Shown here in pieces: positions 33,505-45,349 of a DNA stretch of 64,000 bases. The position numbers and the translations under genes were made by a program. Position 1 is the first letter of the stretch, and every line of letters starts with the position of its first letter. Under the pieces are notes generated by a model. The model searched no databases. It saw only the letters and a list, made by a program, of their open reading frames with translations, and was not told the origin of the DNA. The stretch is from Drechslerella dactyloides (taxonomy: Eukaryota; Ascomycota; Orbiliomycetes; Orbiliales; Orbiliaceae), in NCBI GenBank assembly GCA_020064725.1, contig JAGTWJ010000001.1, forward strand, positions 2,170,001 through 2,234,000, read 5' to 3'.

Positions 33505-35766
33505 ATGCTGTGGTATCTTTCGCCAGCCATCGACTGGTCCCACGCTCTTCCTGTTGGAAATGGACGGCTTGGGGCCATGGTATACGGCCGTACTGGAACT
33601 GAATTGCTCCAACTCAACGAGGATTCGGTCTGGTACGGTGGACCTCAGGACCGCCTGCCTAAGGATGCACTCCAAAACCTGCCAGAGCTCCGTAGGTTGA
33701 TTCGTGCTGGACGTCAGAAAGAAGCAGAGGCTCTAGTCCGGTCTGCTTTTGTCGCTTATCCGTCTAGCCAACGTCACTACGAGCCATTAGGCTCATTGTA
33801 TCTAGAGTTCAACCATGACGAAAATAAAATTTCGAACTACAAAAGAGAGCTTGATATAGAAGATGCAGTATCAAGAGTGGAATACTCGTACGACGGTTGT
33901 CAATATCGTCGAGAAGTCCTCGCATCCTATCCTGACCAGGTAATCGCAATTAAAGTTACCTCGTCGCGGAGATCCACCTTCATCGTCCGGCTGGGCAGAG
34001 TCAGTGAGCATGAGTATGAGACGAACGAGTTCCTGGATTCTTTGAGTGCAAGGGACGGGAAGATCATCATGCATGCAACTCCCGGGGGCAGAAACAGTAA
34101 TCGACTCTGCTGCATCGCGTCTGCAAGCACTGACAAACCTGAGGGTACGATCCGGGCTGTTGGTAACACGCTAGCTGTTACTGGCACCTCAGCTCTGATA
34201 GTACTGGCAGCACAAACCACTTTCCGCGTGGACGACCCGGAAATTGCTGCGCTGCAGGACATCCAGCGGTCTGGTTCCTGGGATGGCATCCTGCAGCGGC
34301 ATCGTGCGGATTATTCAGCTTTGTACAGAAGAGTATCTTTAGAATTATTCCCAGACTACAGATCCGACGCTGTACCAACTGATGTTCATCTAGAAGGCCC
34401 TGCGAACCCTGGCCTGATAGCCCAATACTATAATTACGGACGCTATCTTCTCATATCCAGCAGCAGGGATGACTACCAAGCTCTACCAGCCACACTGCAA
34501 GGCATATGGAATCCCTCTTTTCAGCCCGCTTGGGGCAGCAAGTACACCATAAATATCAACCTGCAAATGAACTACTGGCCGGCTAATACCTCAAATCTGC
34601 CCGAATGCGAAACGCCGCTATTCGAGCTCATCGAACGAATGGCGAAGAACGGCGAGAGAACGGCGAGAGAGATGTACGGGTGCAGAGGATGGTGTGCCCA
34701 TCACAATACTGATATATATGCGGATACCGATCCACAAGACAAGTGGATGTCAGCAACGCTCTGGCCTTTGGGTGGCGCGTGGTTATGCACACATATATGG
34801 GAGCGGTACTTGTTCTTTGGAGATGTCGAATTTCTGAAGAGGTTGTTTCCTACACTTGAAGGCTGCGTCCGGTTCTTGCTCGATTATCTGATCGAAGATG
34901 AGACTGGTACCTTCTTGGTCACCAATCCTTCTCTGTCTCCAGAAAATACGTTTAAGAATGCTCGTAACGAGGAAGGTGTATTCTGTGAAGCCTCTACAAT
35001 GGATATTCAGATCATCACCGCCGTCTTCAATGCGTATATCTCGACTACCAAATTGCTCCCACGGTCTCCGGTGTCTGTATCGCTCCAAGAGGTTCAACAC
35101 ACATGTGACCGACTGCCTCCAATGGAAATCTCGCCAGAGGGACTCATCCAGGAATGGGGACGAAACGACTACGACGAAGTCGAACCCGGGCACCGTCACA
35201 TTTCACACCTCTGGGGCCTTCACCCATGCGACTTGATCACGCCAACGTCGACGCCTAGTCTCGCAAAGGCTGCATCTGCAGTACTCTCCCGTCGCGCTGC
35301 GCACGGAAGTGGTCATACAGGATGGTCGAGCGCGTGGCTTATAAATTTTCACGCTCGACTTGGTGAACCTGAGAAATGTAAGGAGCACGTTGAGCGCCTA
35401 CTGCGAGATAGCACTTTATCAAACATGCTGGACAACCACCCGCCGTTCCAGATCGATGGAAACTTCGGCGGGGCGGCGGGAATCCTCGAAATGATAGTAC
35501 AGAGCCATGAAGTTGATCGTGAGAAAGATAGAAGAATTATTAGACTTCTACCAGCGTGGCCGAAGGAATGGAAAGGAGGCGAGGTCAGAGGCGTGCGAGT
35601 AAGAGGAGGGGGTAGCGTCTCCTTCAAATGGGAGAATGGAAAAGTAATAGGAGAGTTTCGTATTATCTGCGAACTGTATACGAATTATCGGCTCATATTC
35701 CCGGATGGCGGCGGATCAGACTTTCAGGGCGACTGGACACACGTGTTCCCTCAAGGAGGCGCTTGA
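33505..35766 (+). CDS. GH95 alpha-L-fucosidase, probably cytosolic
   Basis: A single exon of 753 residues opens directly with the GH95 N-terminal strand region (LWYLSPAIDWSHALPVGNGR, then LGAMVYG and QLNEDSVWYGGP), so no signal peptide is present. Family GH95 is an inverting glycosidase that removes alpha-1,2-linked L-fucose (some members L-galactose). The residues known from the bifidobacterial enzyme AfcA appear conserved: the paired Asn in TININLQMNYWPA (N350, N352), the general acid Glu in LSPENTF (E480) and Asp in PPFQIDGNFGGAAGI (D651). The C-terminal beta domain is present (RLLPAWPKEWKGGEVRGVRV). Length is close to the 750-850 usual for the family, so the gene looks intact. It is divergent from the sugar transporter and convergent with GH1, 58 bp apart. 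Cytosolic cleavage of an imported fucosylated oligosaccharide, such as a xyloglucan fragment, is the likely role. Confidence 0.93.
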   Translation: MLWYLSPAIDWSHALPVGNGRLGAMVYGRTGTELLQLNEDSVWYGGPQDRLPKDALQNLPELRRLIRAGRQKEAEALVRSAFVAYPSSQRHYEPLGSLYLEFNHDENKISNYKRELDIEDAVSRVEYSYDGCQYRREVLASYPDQVIAIKVTSSRRSTFIVRLGRVSEHEYETNEFLDSLSARDGKIIMHATPGGRNSNRLCCIASASTDKPEGTIRAVGNTLAVTGTSALIVLAAQTTFRVDDPEIAALQDIQRSGSWDGILQRHRADYSALYRRVSLELFPDYRSDAVPTDVHLEGPANPGLIAQYYNYGRYLLISSSRDDYQALPATLQGIWNPSFQPAWGSKYTININLQMNYWPANTSNLPECETPLFELIERMAKNGERTAREMYGCRGWCAHHNTDIYADTDPQDKWMSATLWPLGGAWLCTHIWERYLFFGDVEFLKRLFPTLEGCVRFLLDYLIEDETGTFLVTNPSLSPENTFKNARNEEGVFCEASTMDIQIITAVFNAYISTTKLLPRSPVSVSLQEVQHTCDRLPPMEISPEGLIQEWGRNDYDEVEPGHRHISHLWGLHPCDLITPTSTPSLAKAASAVLSRRAAHGSGHTGWSSAWLINFHARLGEPEKCKEHVERLLRDSTLSNMLDNHPPFQIDGNFGGAAGILEMIVQSHEVDREKDRRIIRLLPAWPKEWKGGEVRGVRVRGGGSVSFKWENGKVIGEFRIICELYTNYRLIFPDGGGSDFQGDWTHVFPQGGA

Positions 35767-35824
35767 AGTAGTACGAATGAAGTCTAGTTCGATTACATCC
35801 AGCATAAGATTAGCTGTATCTAAT

Positions 35825-37392
35825 CTATAAGATGCCAAAGTTTAAATCGTGTTTACTCTTCGGCAATGCAATCATATGTTCAAAAAGCTCTCTAACAACT
35901 GTAGCCGATCTTTTGGGATATCTCTTCCTTTCGGGACTCTCGAAATCAATCCAAGTAACACCAAATCGATCAGTATATCCTGCCGCCCATTCTGAAGAAA
36001 AGGAACATTAGCATGCTAACAGAATATATTTTTTGTAGCCAAGGTTATACGTGCCCCAGTTGTCGGTGAATGTCCAAACGAAGTAAGACCTGATATCGAT
36101 ACCATCTTCCTTCACGGCGCTTGCCAAGGCATCAGGTAGCCGTTAAAAAATTCGATCCGATGTGTATCGTGTAGCACTTCCGCTGTTGGTGGTGACGGTA
36201 CGTGCTCGCCCTTCGCAGTCGTCCCGTTCTCTGTCATAAAGATAGGGACGTGATATCTATCCCATATCCAATTCAAAAGTTTCCGGTGGCCCCACGGGCA
36301 CGTTCGAAGCCAGTACGTGTCCGACTCGTCTCCACGGCTCTCGCCCTTGCAGTTTGTATCCAGTTTCTCGACATTTCCAAGGTGATCCGTGAGTTCCGGT
36401 GGAGTGACTTTATGTTTGACGTAGAAGGTAGTGTAGCTGTCCATTCCGTAGAAATCAGAGGATCCGAGGATAAGTTTTGATTCCTCTTCTGTGAACCGGG
36501 GCAACCTATCCCCTAGTTGCGCACGCATAGATGCCGGGTAGTCGCCGGTTTTGTATATCGGGTCTGCGAACCACGCGATTTCGAATTCCCGTGCCCGCTC
36601 GGCGGCCTCCACGTCAAGCGGATCGTTTATATCCCATGGTTCTGAGTGGTTGCCGTGAAGAGTTATCATGATTGTACCCTTCTGTCTTGGCTGGAATTCC
36701 TCCCGATACATCCTAACGCAGTAGGCATGGGATACAATTTCTGTATGGGATACAACGAAGGGCTCGGTCGATGAATCTCCTTCTTCGTTAAGTTCCCGGT
36801 TAGAAGAACGACCGGGTGCGTGCACACCGGCAGCATAGCCTGCCAAAGAGTAAACACCGGGCTCGTTATATGTGATCCAGTTCTTGACCCGGTCCCCAAA
36901 AGCTTCGAAACAGACTCTTGCATAACGAAGGAAGTCCGGCAAGTATTTCCCAAGGTCAAGCATGCCGCTATACCGGTCCTCCAGAGTCTGCGGAATATCC
37001 CAGTGAAAAAGTGTAACGAAGGGTGTGATGCCATTGGCCAGTAATTCGTTGATCAAATTATTGTAATATTGAATCCCCTGGGGGTTGATAGGATCATCCT
37101 TTCCTCCCAGGGGTATAATACGTGACCATGCAAGGGAGAAGCGATACGCCCTGACCCCGTAAGACTTCATCAATGCCACGTCTTGCTTGTATAAGTCATA
37201 AGATCGAACAGCGTCGTCCGCCGTGCTTGAATCCTTAATTTTCCCCGGTGTGTGCCCGAGTTTGTCCCAGATGCTTTCGCCCTTGCCGTCGGCATCCCAA
37301 GCACCCTCGGTCTGTGCGGCAGCCGTGGCATAACCCCATTGGAAATCTGGGCATAATGCACCTTTGAGGTGGGGCCTGAGGTCTGCCGACAT
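35825..37392 (-). CDS. GH1 beta-glucosidase/beta-glycosidase, with an apparent frameshift
   Basis: Reverse strand, starting at the ATG at 37392 (MSADLRPHLKGALCPDFQWG). The barrel carries the GH1 acid/base motif TYNEPG (E177) and the nucleophile motif FMTENGT (E388); no signal peptide is seen. After FFNGYL (about residue 420) the frame closes early, but moving one base at 36133/36134 recovers DALASAVKEDGIDIRSYFVW, then TFTDNW. A 63-nt intron (35992-36054) follows, with a rare GC donor (GCACGT) and a CAG acceptor. The last exon, 35991-35825, gives EWAAGYTDRFGVTWIDFESP and ends HDLNFGIL. With the frame repaired the length is 501 residues, normal for fungal GH1. The one-base loss is either a real inactivating mutation or a sequence error; both flanks are well conserved. 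A leader intron at 37435-37500 is possible. It lies tail to tail with GH95. Confidence 0.9.
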
Positions 37393-40300
37393 CGCTAGTG
37401 GCGTCAAATCGAGTAGCAGTAGATGGTCGGTTTCCTGTGAATTTAAATGCAACCAGTGTGCAAGTTGACAGTGCACAGTGTCTGATAGGATTCTACTTAC
37501 GTACTTCGCTGGCAGGTCTCAGAACAGCTGGGCTATAAGACATGGCCATAAAATCTGTATACCGAGCTGGCCATAGCACAAATTCCTACGTCCTTATGTA
37601 GCATTGTTTGCATCTCTCCCCTGCTTTAGTCTTCGAATCGGACTCCATATGTAGTAATGTAGCCGGAGTAGCACCACGGTCCGGTTAAAAGGATATCCCG
37701 GCCGGGAAATTATTGAACGTAGGAATCCAGGGAATCCAACACCCGGCTTAGCATGCGGGGTCGTTGGTCCCGAACGGCGAAATGGAATCGGCAAATATTT
37801 CACCTCACGGTTGGCTATTCGGCTTCAAAGTTGCACAAGAGGCGTCTTGGAAAGATTGCATATTCAACGGACCCATATGTGTGGTAGTCGCGCATTGGGC
37901 GAGCCATCTCAGTCATTACTAAGTCAGTGGCAAATCTTATCTCCGTCAGCCTACAGGGGAAAACCCTCCGATTGATAGCGTCGGAATCGAATCAAATCAT
38001 AAAATATAAAACATTATCGCAATATGCCTGTGAGTTGCATATACAAGTACATATGTATAGATGGCTTCCTATAGGATCCGCGATGCCAGAATCCCCTGCT
38101 CCTATAGTCGAGAACTGATCAATGCTGAACCTGATCGATATCGAGTTTCAAATTCCGCACGAAGCTTTGCAGCAATAAGTACCGAGCTGCTTCCCGTTCG
38201 GTTAGCGGTACATGTACTTCGATACGTCAGTGCTCATCCCAGAAGCTTTTGATTATTGTACACGTACACATGACTGAGTACGTACACCAGTTTATCTTCA
38301 TAGTGATCCACCCACTGCGACTCAATTCTCCATCTATCACCTGATTACGACTGATCGCGTGCATCTTTACCCCTTCGTGCGCGTTCGGTGAACACGAAAC
38401 CTTATTTCTTCGGGCCTAGTTACAGCTGTCGTGCAGCACTCAGCTGTATGTCTTTCCTGTGAGGCGGAAAAAAAAAATTCCCCGAGAGCACAATAATGCC
38501 ATCGCAGAATGATATGGCATCAAGGCTGGTAGCTGGCTTCGCTGAATATTTCCACACCCAGTTAGCCAGCCACGCCTGTGAAAAGCCAAAGATTATCCCG
38601 CATCCACTTTAGCCAATCGATCAACGTCGCGATACTCCGTACAGCGCCAGGTTTCCTATTTCGGCTCGGGGAATCTTGTCAAGCCGAGTGGGTCGGACGT
38701 CGGCTCATTTGATTAAAGTTGATGTTTCGGTCGATGGCTACATTACATGAAGAGCTGGCTTGTGCCGTACATGTACCCACCACCTCCCACTTCCGAGAAC
38801 GATCATCAGTGCCCTGCAGCGCGAATGCATCTGTAGTATTCCGTGTCAAATGTTCGCCACCGGAACCAATAGGATGATAGGATCTAAACGCCGCTCGCCT
38901 ATCAGGTACCTGCAAATGATACGTATCGTCACAAAAAGCAACAAGCAAATGCGGAAGCTGAATGGAGGACGGGAAACTAATTGACGGGAAACTTGTTTTC
39001 CTTGAGCCTGCATGGGAAGATCCATCATACATGACAGCTACCGTCTTTGTCGAACTCGGAACTCAAAGCCATGTTTCAGCGGCTCGTCATCGGACCAATT
39101 GGCACAAGATTACCGTAAAAAAAAACGTTGAAACCTGCCGGCCTTTTGCCCCAAAATGGTCTAACTAGGGACTCGTATTCACAAACACAGAGTGGACTCA
39201 CCACGAGTTCCGAAATGACTAAAAGTTGCGGAGACATTGTCCGGCCCGTAATGAGATCGATATTCTACTCATAGGTACAGGAAGCTGCGTCCCCACACTC
39301 CTGTGTTCTTTCTGCCGCAGATGCGGGCTGCACCTTACAAGTACTTCAACAACCAAACTGCAGATTTTGCATGCAAGTACTTAGTTTTAGTCACAATCAA
39401 ATATGCTCGTCGATAGGCGGGAACGAGCATATACTGCCCTTTCAGCCCGGGCTGAATCCAGCTGACCCCGTGCCCGGTCCGTGCGCCTTGGATCCATGAT
39501 TCTGAGCATGAGCAACGGGAGTAAAAGACATCTGAACGGTCAGTTCACCCGTTCATGACATTTTTGGCGCCGAAACCAACGGCCCGGGCAAGTGTCAGTA
39601 ATATGCAAATCATCGCGCCCGCGCCGAGGCCGGGCCAGGGAGGCACGCCCCCTGGAAGTTGGTATTTCTTATCGCCGTGATTGCTCTGAGGTGACAACGC
39701 ATATTTCTCGTTGCTTTGTGTAACCCTCGAAAAATGCAACAAGTTCGCGAAATGCAGCAAACCGTCGATCAGGGGAACCCGAGCCAATCATTTTTCCATT
39801 GGCAGCGACGTCGACGCGCGTCGACGCCTTGTTTATAGACGATGGTCTAGGCACATTCTAAAAATGCTGTCTTGCTTGCTCTTTCTATCACATTAGTGGT
39901 ATCTTTAATGCCTTTTTAACTCTGTGTTACATCAATGACTGCCATACAGTATGCCATGTGCCAGCAAATAGAAATTCGATCAGAAAACTTTATCATTATG
40001 CGCATATGCACGATATTATTAGATCCGCCAAAAAACTATCATGGGCAGCTCATCGGTAGCTACTATTGACCTAGTCAACATCTCGATATATTTGTGCATC
40101 TTAGCTCTTGATCATCATAGCCTTAATATCGAGAATCGGTAAAACTTACTGGATCGAACGGATCAGTCTCCATTTGAAGTTTTAGCGAAAAACATCGAGA
40201 ATCGCTACCATCTTCAGACGCACATGGCAACAATCAACTTGCAAGCTTGATGACAAGATGAGTTGTCACACCTTATAGAGGTGTATATTCGTGTTGATGG

Positions 40301-43028
40301 ACTCAATACGGAGACACGGAGGGGGGAAGGATATCTCTGAATCCAGATGCCTGATGAAGCTATAAAGAGTCGAATCGATCCTCGTCGAGATGACTCTTAG
40401 AGAAAAGTGCTGGCCTAGACAGCCGCCTCCATAAGATTGCAGATAGATCCAGCTGAAATGCGGGATTTAAGCTGACCGTATGCGCTCTATAGAAAAATTT
40501 CCAACTCGACATGTTGTACTGCAGTAACGCTAGGCTCTAACTTTAGGTGTATTCACCTTACCTATCTCACGACTGATAAGTCAGGAAGCAGCAGCAGAGT
40601 GAGTTGCGCAGAGCATGTAAACGTGCGCACGGAAATTCAGGGCTAGAAAATTTACGGGTGAAAAAATGTGAGCTCCTTCCTGCTTATCATATAGTATGCC
40701 ACTGTCTTGATACTAACACGACAAGGTAGCAGTCCATCTGCATTCGGCATGTCCGAAGGCCAGCGATCGTCCAGCTTCGAATATTTGCGAACTCAAATAT
40801 CCATACCGCTTTTACCCGATTTCTACCGGACTGTAGCCGCTACAATAACTCGCAGGTGGTTATCATGGTAACTTGGGCCAGATACTTATCAGAGGCTTTG
40901 TGGCAGCATCGCTTGGCGGATTGATGAAGTGTCAATTAATTCACGCAGGACCGTAGTAAATTCGAGGGAACACCAGTCGATTGCTAATGCAGGTACGAAC
41001 AAGCTACGGATAAACTCAGGTATTTTGACCGACTCACGGAGATAAACAGAGCTCCAAGGGTTGCAACAGTAGCTAGAGAGCTCGAAACTGACAGCGGATA
41101 TCCATCTCAAGATAAAATGGGCCGTAACAGCCCCACTGCCAGCGGATAGCCCAAAATCTGCAGCTGTTACCCTATTCGCCGGGATAGTGTTTCCGGGTCA
41201 AATTATACAGGATAGATTATACAAGTTCAGGGTACGTGGGGCAGATGCCATTGCGCAATAGGGTCGGTAGAGAAAGTTTAGGGAATGGGGTTAGTCTAGT
41301 ACCTGCATGATCACCAGGTTCGTAAACTATTCAGGGAAGGGCGTATTTGTTCCGGTGCACGCATGCGGTATTCTGGTGGCAATGTCAGTTGGTTGAAATC
41401 AGAACGTTCGAACGTTGTTGGGATATTGATGAAGTCATACAAGACAAAGATCTGGTTAGGTGGTTGATTTTAGAGTCATTTGTCCATACTCTACTATAGC
41501 ATACACTGCATGAGCTGCGTGGTATCTATCTTCTATTATACGGACTTTGGATCCATCTAGGAGGTTCAATATGCCGGTACCGGGATATCGATACTTACCA
41601 ATGTCCCGGTCCGTTTCTAGAAGCTTAGGCAAGGAACCATATCCACGGTTCCCTGCATCAGTACGCATGTATCTCGATCTCGCTTATTGTGCATGCATCG
41701 CCTCCCAACAGCCTCTTTCACCAAAGGTGCAAGATGCTGAATGGAGTGTTTGATACATTGCTGTGTGATTGCATTCTTAGATCCGAAATTTTTTGGGCGG
41801 AAATTAGATCGACCGGAAAGAAAAGTCACGCTGTCTATCTTCAATATCTGCTTGAGAGGTGTACGAGGCCGCGTAGCTTGCGGACCACAAGATTGCCTAG
41901 ATACCAAGGGTATCGAATCTCAAAGCTAGGAGAGTGTCATGAAGTGTAATCCTCGTGGCCTCTGCTAAGGCTTTGAGTTAACATGATACGGCGGTAACTT
42001 TGCTCCAGATGACCTAGGCCAAGAAGCACTTCTTTTGCAGTGCTGAGCAACTGGCCGCCAAGCCAGTGCTTGCTTCAACTTTGACAAGACACCGTGATCA
42101 CTCTATCATGGTGTAGAGGCCAATGGGACGTCCTTGATATAGAGGCCGAACAGCTCCTGTCGTTTAACTGATAGGCAGTGCTACCGAGCTCGGCCTAGCC
42201 TAGGACACATCGTGGTGAATCTGAACTCTCCTATCTAGGAGAACCCGCTGGCATCCTAGCAGCAGTCCCAACAGAAACGATGACATAAAGCCGTGGCATT
42301 CTCCTTGTAAGGCCGGTGCTACGTGCCATAGACGCCTGATGCCTGACCAACACATGGTATCCTGGCCGCGGGCAACTGCGCCTTATCTCATCTCTACGGC
42401 CGGGTATTGGCTTTCAAAGGATATATGCATCGACCGCCTCCTCTAATGCGCGCTGCCTATTCGTTAAAGAGGTGGTTTAAGATCCGCAAACGGGGACATG
42501 ACCAGCATCGTATCGTAGACGACGGCAAACCACCATTCGGAATGGCCCTCGGGTTCCTCGAATATTCGTTAAATCGAATAACACCGATCTAGACAAAAAT
42601 CCTCAGCTGAGGAGATCTCTTATTGGATACCCTCATTCGACGGAATTTCCGGGGCGAACTCATCTGTCCTGAATGCCTTTTGCTCGGCGGTGTAACAGCT
42701 TAGGTTTCCAGTCAACAGAGGGTCGTTCTGGGAGGTAGTCACAGAATGCAGCGGGCAGCGCCCCACACAAGCAATCCTCAGCTGTAGATATCCATATATA
42801 TATCTCAGCTTCACGACATCTCTATCCTCCTATCGTTATGATAGTAGCCTGATAGCCTTTTGCAATCATCAAACTGCCAGCCAAAGTGGCCTTATAACAG
42901 CCTGGAGACCTCTCCTTATCCAGGCTCAACTGATCCTCAACCACCCCTTCGAGACAGTTCTTTGTCTTCTCCCCACCTTATAACTTCAAATCGACCACTC
43001 TCTTTTGATATCTCCCTTCCCTTTCACC
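37393..43028. other. 5.6 kb gene-poor tract
   Basis: No coding region is supported. Open frames are under about 120 codons, overlap on both strands and lack protein-like composition. I found no terminal inverted repeats, transposase-like peptide or obvious long repeat by eye. The last 100 bp before 43029 is the pyrimidine-rich leader of the following gene. Confidence 0.5.
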
Positions 43029-43723
43029 ATGTCTCGACGTATCAACTATTTCGCCAACGTAATGGGGATGTGCGATCCAGACAGGTACTCTAGGCCATCG
43101 CTCGCCCACCGACCTGCATCCAGCTTTACCAGTTGGTCCTTAAGCCACAGCGACCAGGTGCACCATGGAAATTACTATACCGGCAGCGGTTCCGGCATGA
43201 CCACGCCCGACTCCAGGTCAGGCTATAACGCGTACCCGTACTATGGCCAGGCTGCGCTGGCTGCAGCCCCCCAGCAGTCCCACTACCCGCCACGACACCT
43301 CTATCAACCCCGGATGGCCGGCGCAAGCACGAGAAGAGGGGGTTTTCGCTCTCCTGAAGATGCTGTACGCAGTGCCAAAGAACATAACGCTGAACTCAGC
43401 GGCGAATATGAGAAATTCCGACCATTGCCGATTATCCTCAGTGACGGAAGCCTGGAGTTTCCGGATGAGTTCCCAGTGAATGCGCACGAGCTCTTCTTGA
43501 TGGACCGTAAGTATGCGCTCTTTCGTTAAAGCAATATTGTCTTCTTCGCGATTAACGTGTTTTCCGTGTGATAGTTCGCGAGATGCAGGATCTATGTTCC
43601 CTGTTCCGCATCGACGGCGGTAGGAGCAGGAGCGATCATATACATGCCTTTCTGAAGTATATCGGCGCCGTCCACGTTTCGAGGGGTTATGACGAGCGAG
43701 ACAACTACGGATGCGAGTACTAG
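43029..43723 (+). CDS. Uncharacterised 208-residue protein, Tyr/Ser-rich N-terminus
   Basis: Two exons, 43029-43506 and 43575-43723, with a 68-nt intron (GTAAGT donor, GATAG acceptor). The start has a good context (CACCATGTC), preferred over the in-frame ATG at 43005. The first 100 residues are low-complexity and rich in Tyr, Ser, Pro and Gly (YYTGSGSGMTTPDSRSGYNA). The second half looks folded and charged: RSPEDAVRSAKEHNAELSGE, PIILSDGSLEFPDEFP, then after the join LREMQDLCSLFRIDGG and a polar end with GCEY. No signal peptide, membrane segment or named domain is visible. The join restores an amphipathic helix, which supports a real gene. Function is unknown. Confidence 0.7.
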
Positions 43724-44022
43724 ACGTTGGGTACCGGCTTTAGGAGCGAGATCTGGCAGGCATTTCGGAGTTCTAGGATGGTCTGGGCGATTGCATCAGT
43801 CGGCGTTCTACAACATAGAGTTGATATCAGCATTGCATTTTTTGGGAGGCATATCTGACATTCGGGAGTTTTCTTTTTATTTTGCAGCACATACTGGATG
43901 GAATATTTTTGGATTGCGGCGCATATAGACGGTGCAAGTATGCTTTCAAAAGTTAGGGACGTTAGCCTCGCGCGTTTTATAGAATTCACAGTGGCTTGAC
44001 TAGATAGAACTCCAGGGTCCTG

Positions 44023-45108
44023 TTAATCGGCATCGGCAGGTTTGTTTTCAGTTGCGACATTAGACAAAAGTTCCGGCGTTTCTTCCAAAAAGTTTTGTAG
44101 CCACCGTTCCCCTTGTTTCCCTTGTCGTCGTTTCTTCAGCTCTTCTCTCCGCCTCTCGACTTCCTTCCGCCTCTCTTCTTTCCTAGATTCCTTGGCCTGT
44201 CTCTCCTTCTCTGTCTTCTCTCGCTCGGCCGCGAGAGCCTCCATTTCCTTCTTTCGAGTCTCGGTGTCTTGAGAGAATTGGTAGAATCCAACACCTTTTG
44301 TGCGGACTTCCTTCGTAGCGTCGTAGTGAGTGTCCTGCTGTTCTCGCTCGGACTCTTCGATCTCCTTCTTCCGACGATCGAGTTCTTCCTGGCTGAAGGC
44401 AGCCGTCTGTATTATATCACCGTATATCAACCGGCTAGGGTCGACTTTTCTCCTCCTCGCATCGTCATCCGAGTCGTATGCTAGCGCCATCGTCTGCGCC
44501 CTCACATCCTCTCGCTGTAGCCTCCTCATCTCCCGCTTAGTTTGTTTTCGTGTCCGGCCAAACTCATCCTCATACTCCACCATCTCTTCGTCGTCCGATC
44601 TGACCGACAGTTCGTCGTCGCTCGAGGTTTCCGCGTCATCCTCCCGTTCGGCTTCTCGTTCCGCCCATTTTCTGTCGAAGTCTATGAGACTGCCCGCGCG
44701 ATCGTCTTCCGCACCGGTCCAACCGCCCTTTCGTTTCTTGGCAGGTGGAACGTAGTCTCCTCTCTTCATCGCATTGTAAAGGCGGGTTTTCTCCTCCATA
44801 TTTTTCCGGGCCCGTTGGAGCTGGGCATCATCGACATACCCGATGTCTTTGCTCGTTGTTTTGCGGCTGGAACCATCCGCGACGTCCTTGGCAGCGCGAC
44901 TGGAGACGCCCTTGTTTGAGCCTTTCTTGAAGATGTCGTCTTTTGAGGAAGCTGCGGGGCGCTTTCGCCCGTGTGATTTGCCCGACGCAGCCAGACGAGC
45001 AAGTTCGCTTGAGAGAGTGACGGCCGAGGTTGCCGACAGGTTAGCCGGAATGGAGTTCTTCGGCTTCGGACGGCCGTACAGTTCGGGGTTCGTGGCGGGA
45101 TTTGCCAT
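44023..45108 (-). CDS. CCDC174 homologue (DUF4078 family nuclear protein)
   Basis: A single exon encodes 361 residues, starting MANPATNPELYGRPKPKNSI. The middle carries the CCDC174 hallmark EDEFGRTRKQTKREM. The C-terminal third holds the second conserved block, HYDATKEVRTKGVGFYQFSQ, followed by a strongly charged coiled coil (EREKTEKERQAKESRKEERR). The mammalian member is a nuclear protein linked to the exon junction complex and RNA metabolism; the fungal role is not established to my knowledge. The protein is very polar, with acidic stretches near 150-180, and has no membrane segment. The gene is divergent from the kinetochore-like gene, with 241 bp between starts, so the two probably share a promoter. 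Confidence 0.8.
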   Translation of the reverse strand: MANPATNPELYGRPKPKNSIPANLSATSAVTLSSELARLAASGKSHGRKRPAASSKDDIFKKGSNKGVSSRAAKDVADGSSRKTTSKDIGYVDDAQLQRARKNMEEKTRLYNAMKRGDYVPPAKKRKGGWTGAEDDRAGSLIDFDRKWAEREAEREDDAETSSDDELSVRSDDEEMVEYEDEFGRTRKQTKREMRRLQREDVRAQTMALAYDSDDDARRRKVDPSRLIYGDIIQTAAFSQEELDRRKKEIEESEREQQDTHYDATKEVRTKGVGFYQFSQDTETRKKEMEALAAEREKTEKERQAKESRKEERRKEVERRREELKKRRQGKQGERWLQNFLEETPELLSNVATENKPADAD

Positions 45109-45349
45109 ACTAGCGGGCGGAGATGTGCAAAGGCGTAGGAGAGTGCCCCCGGTGTGCTCTTGTCGTCACCTGGTGGGCATTCTGCGATGAGGATGTTGGC
45201 GCAACTTAGCTGTCGAGGTTAATGTTTGCGCGAAGTTGCGGCGAAAGCAAAATGACTGCGCGTGCGTTACACAACCAAAAAGGACCATCCACGCGACTTT
45301 CAGCGCGCCCCTCAACTCCACCACTCCAACATCACCACCCCTCGTCACG

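Noticed and set aside
37393..43028. Degenerate transposon or RIP-mutated repeat in the gene-poor tract
   Set aside because: No transposase-like peptide, terminal repeat or strong TpA excess could be seen by eye; without a repeat search it cannot be claimed.
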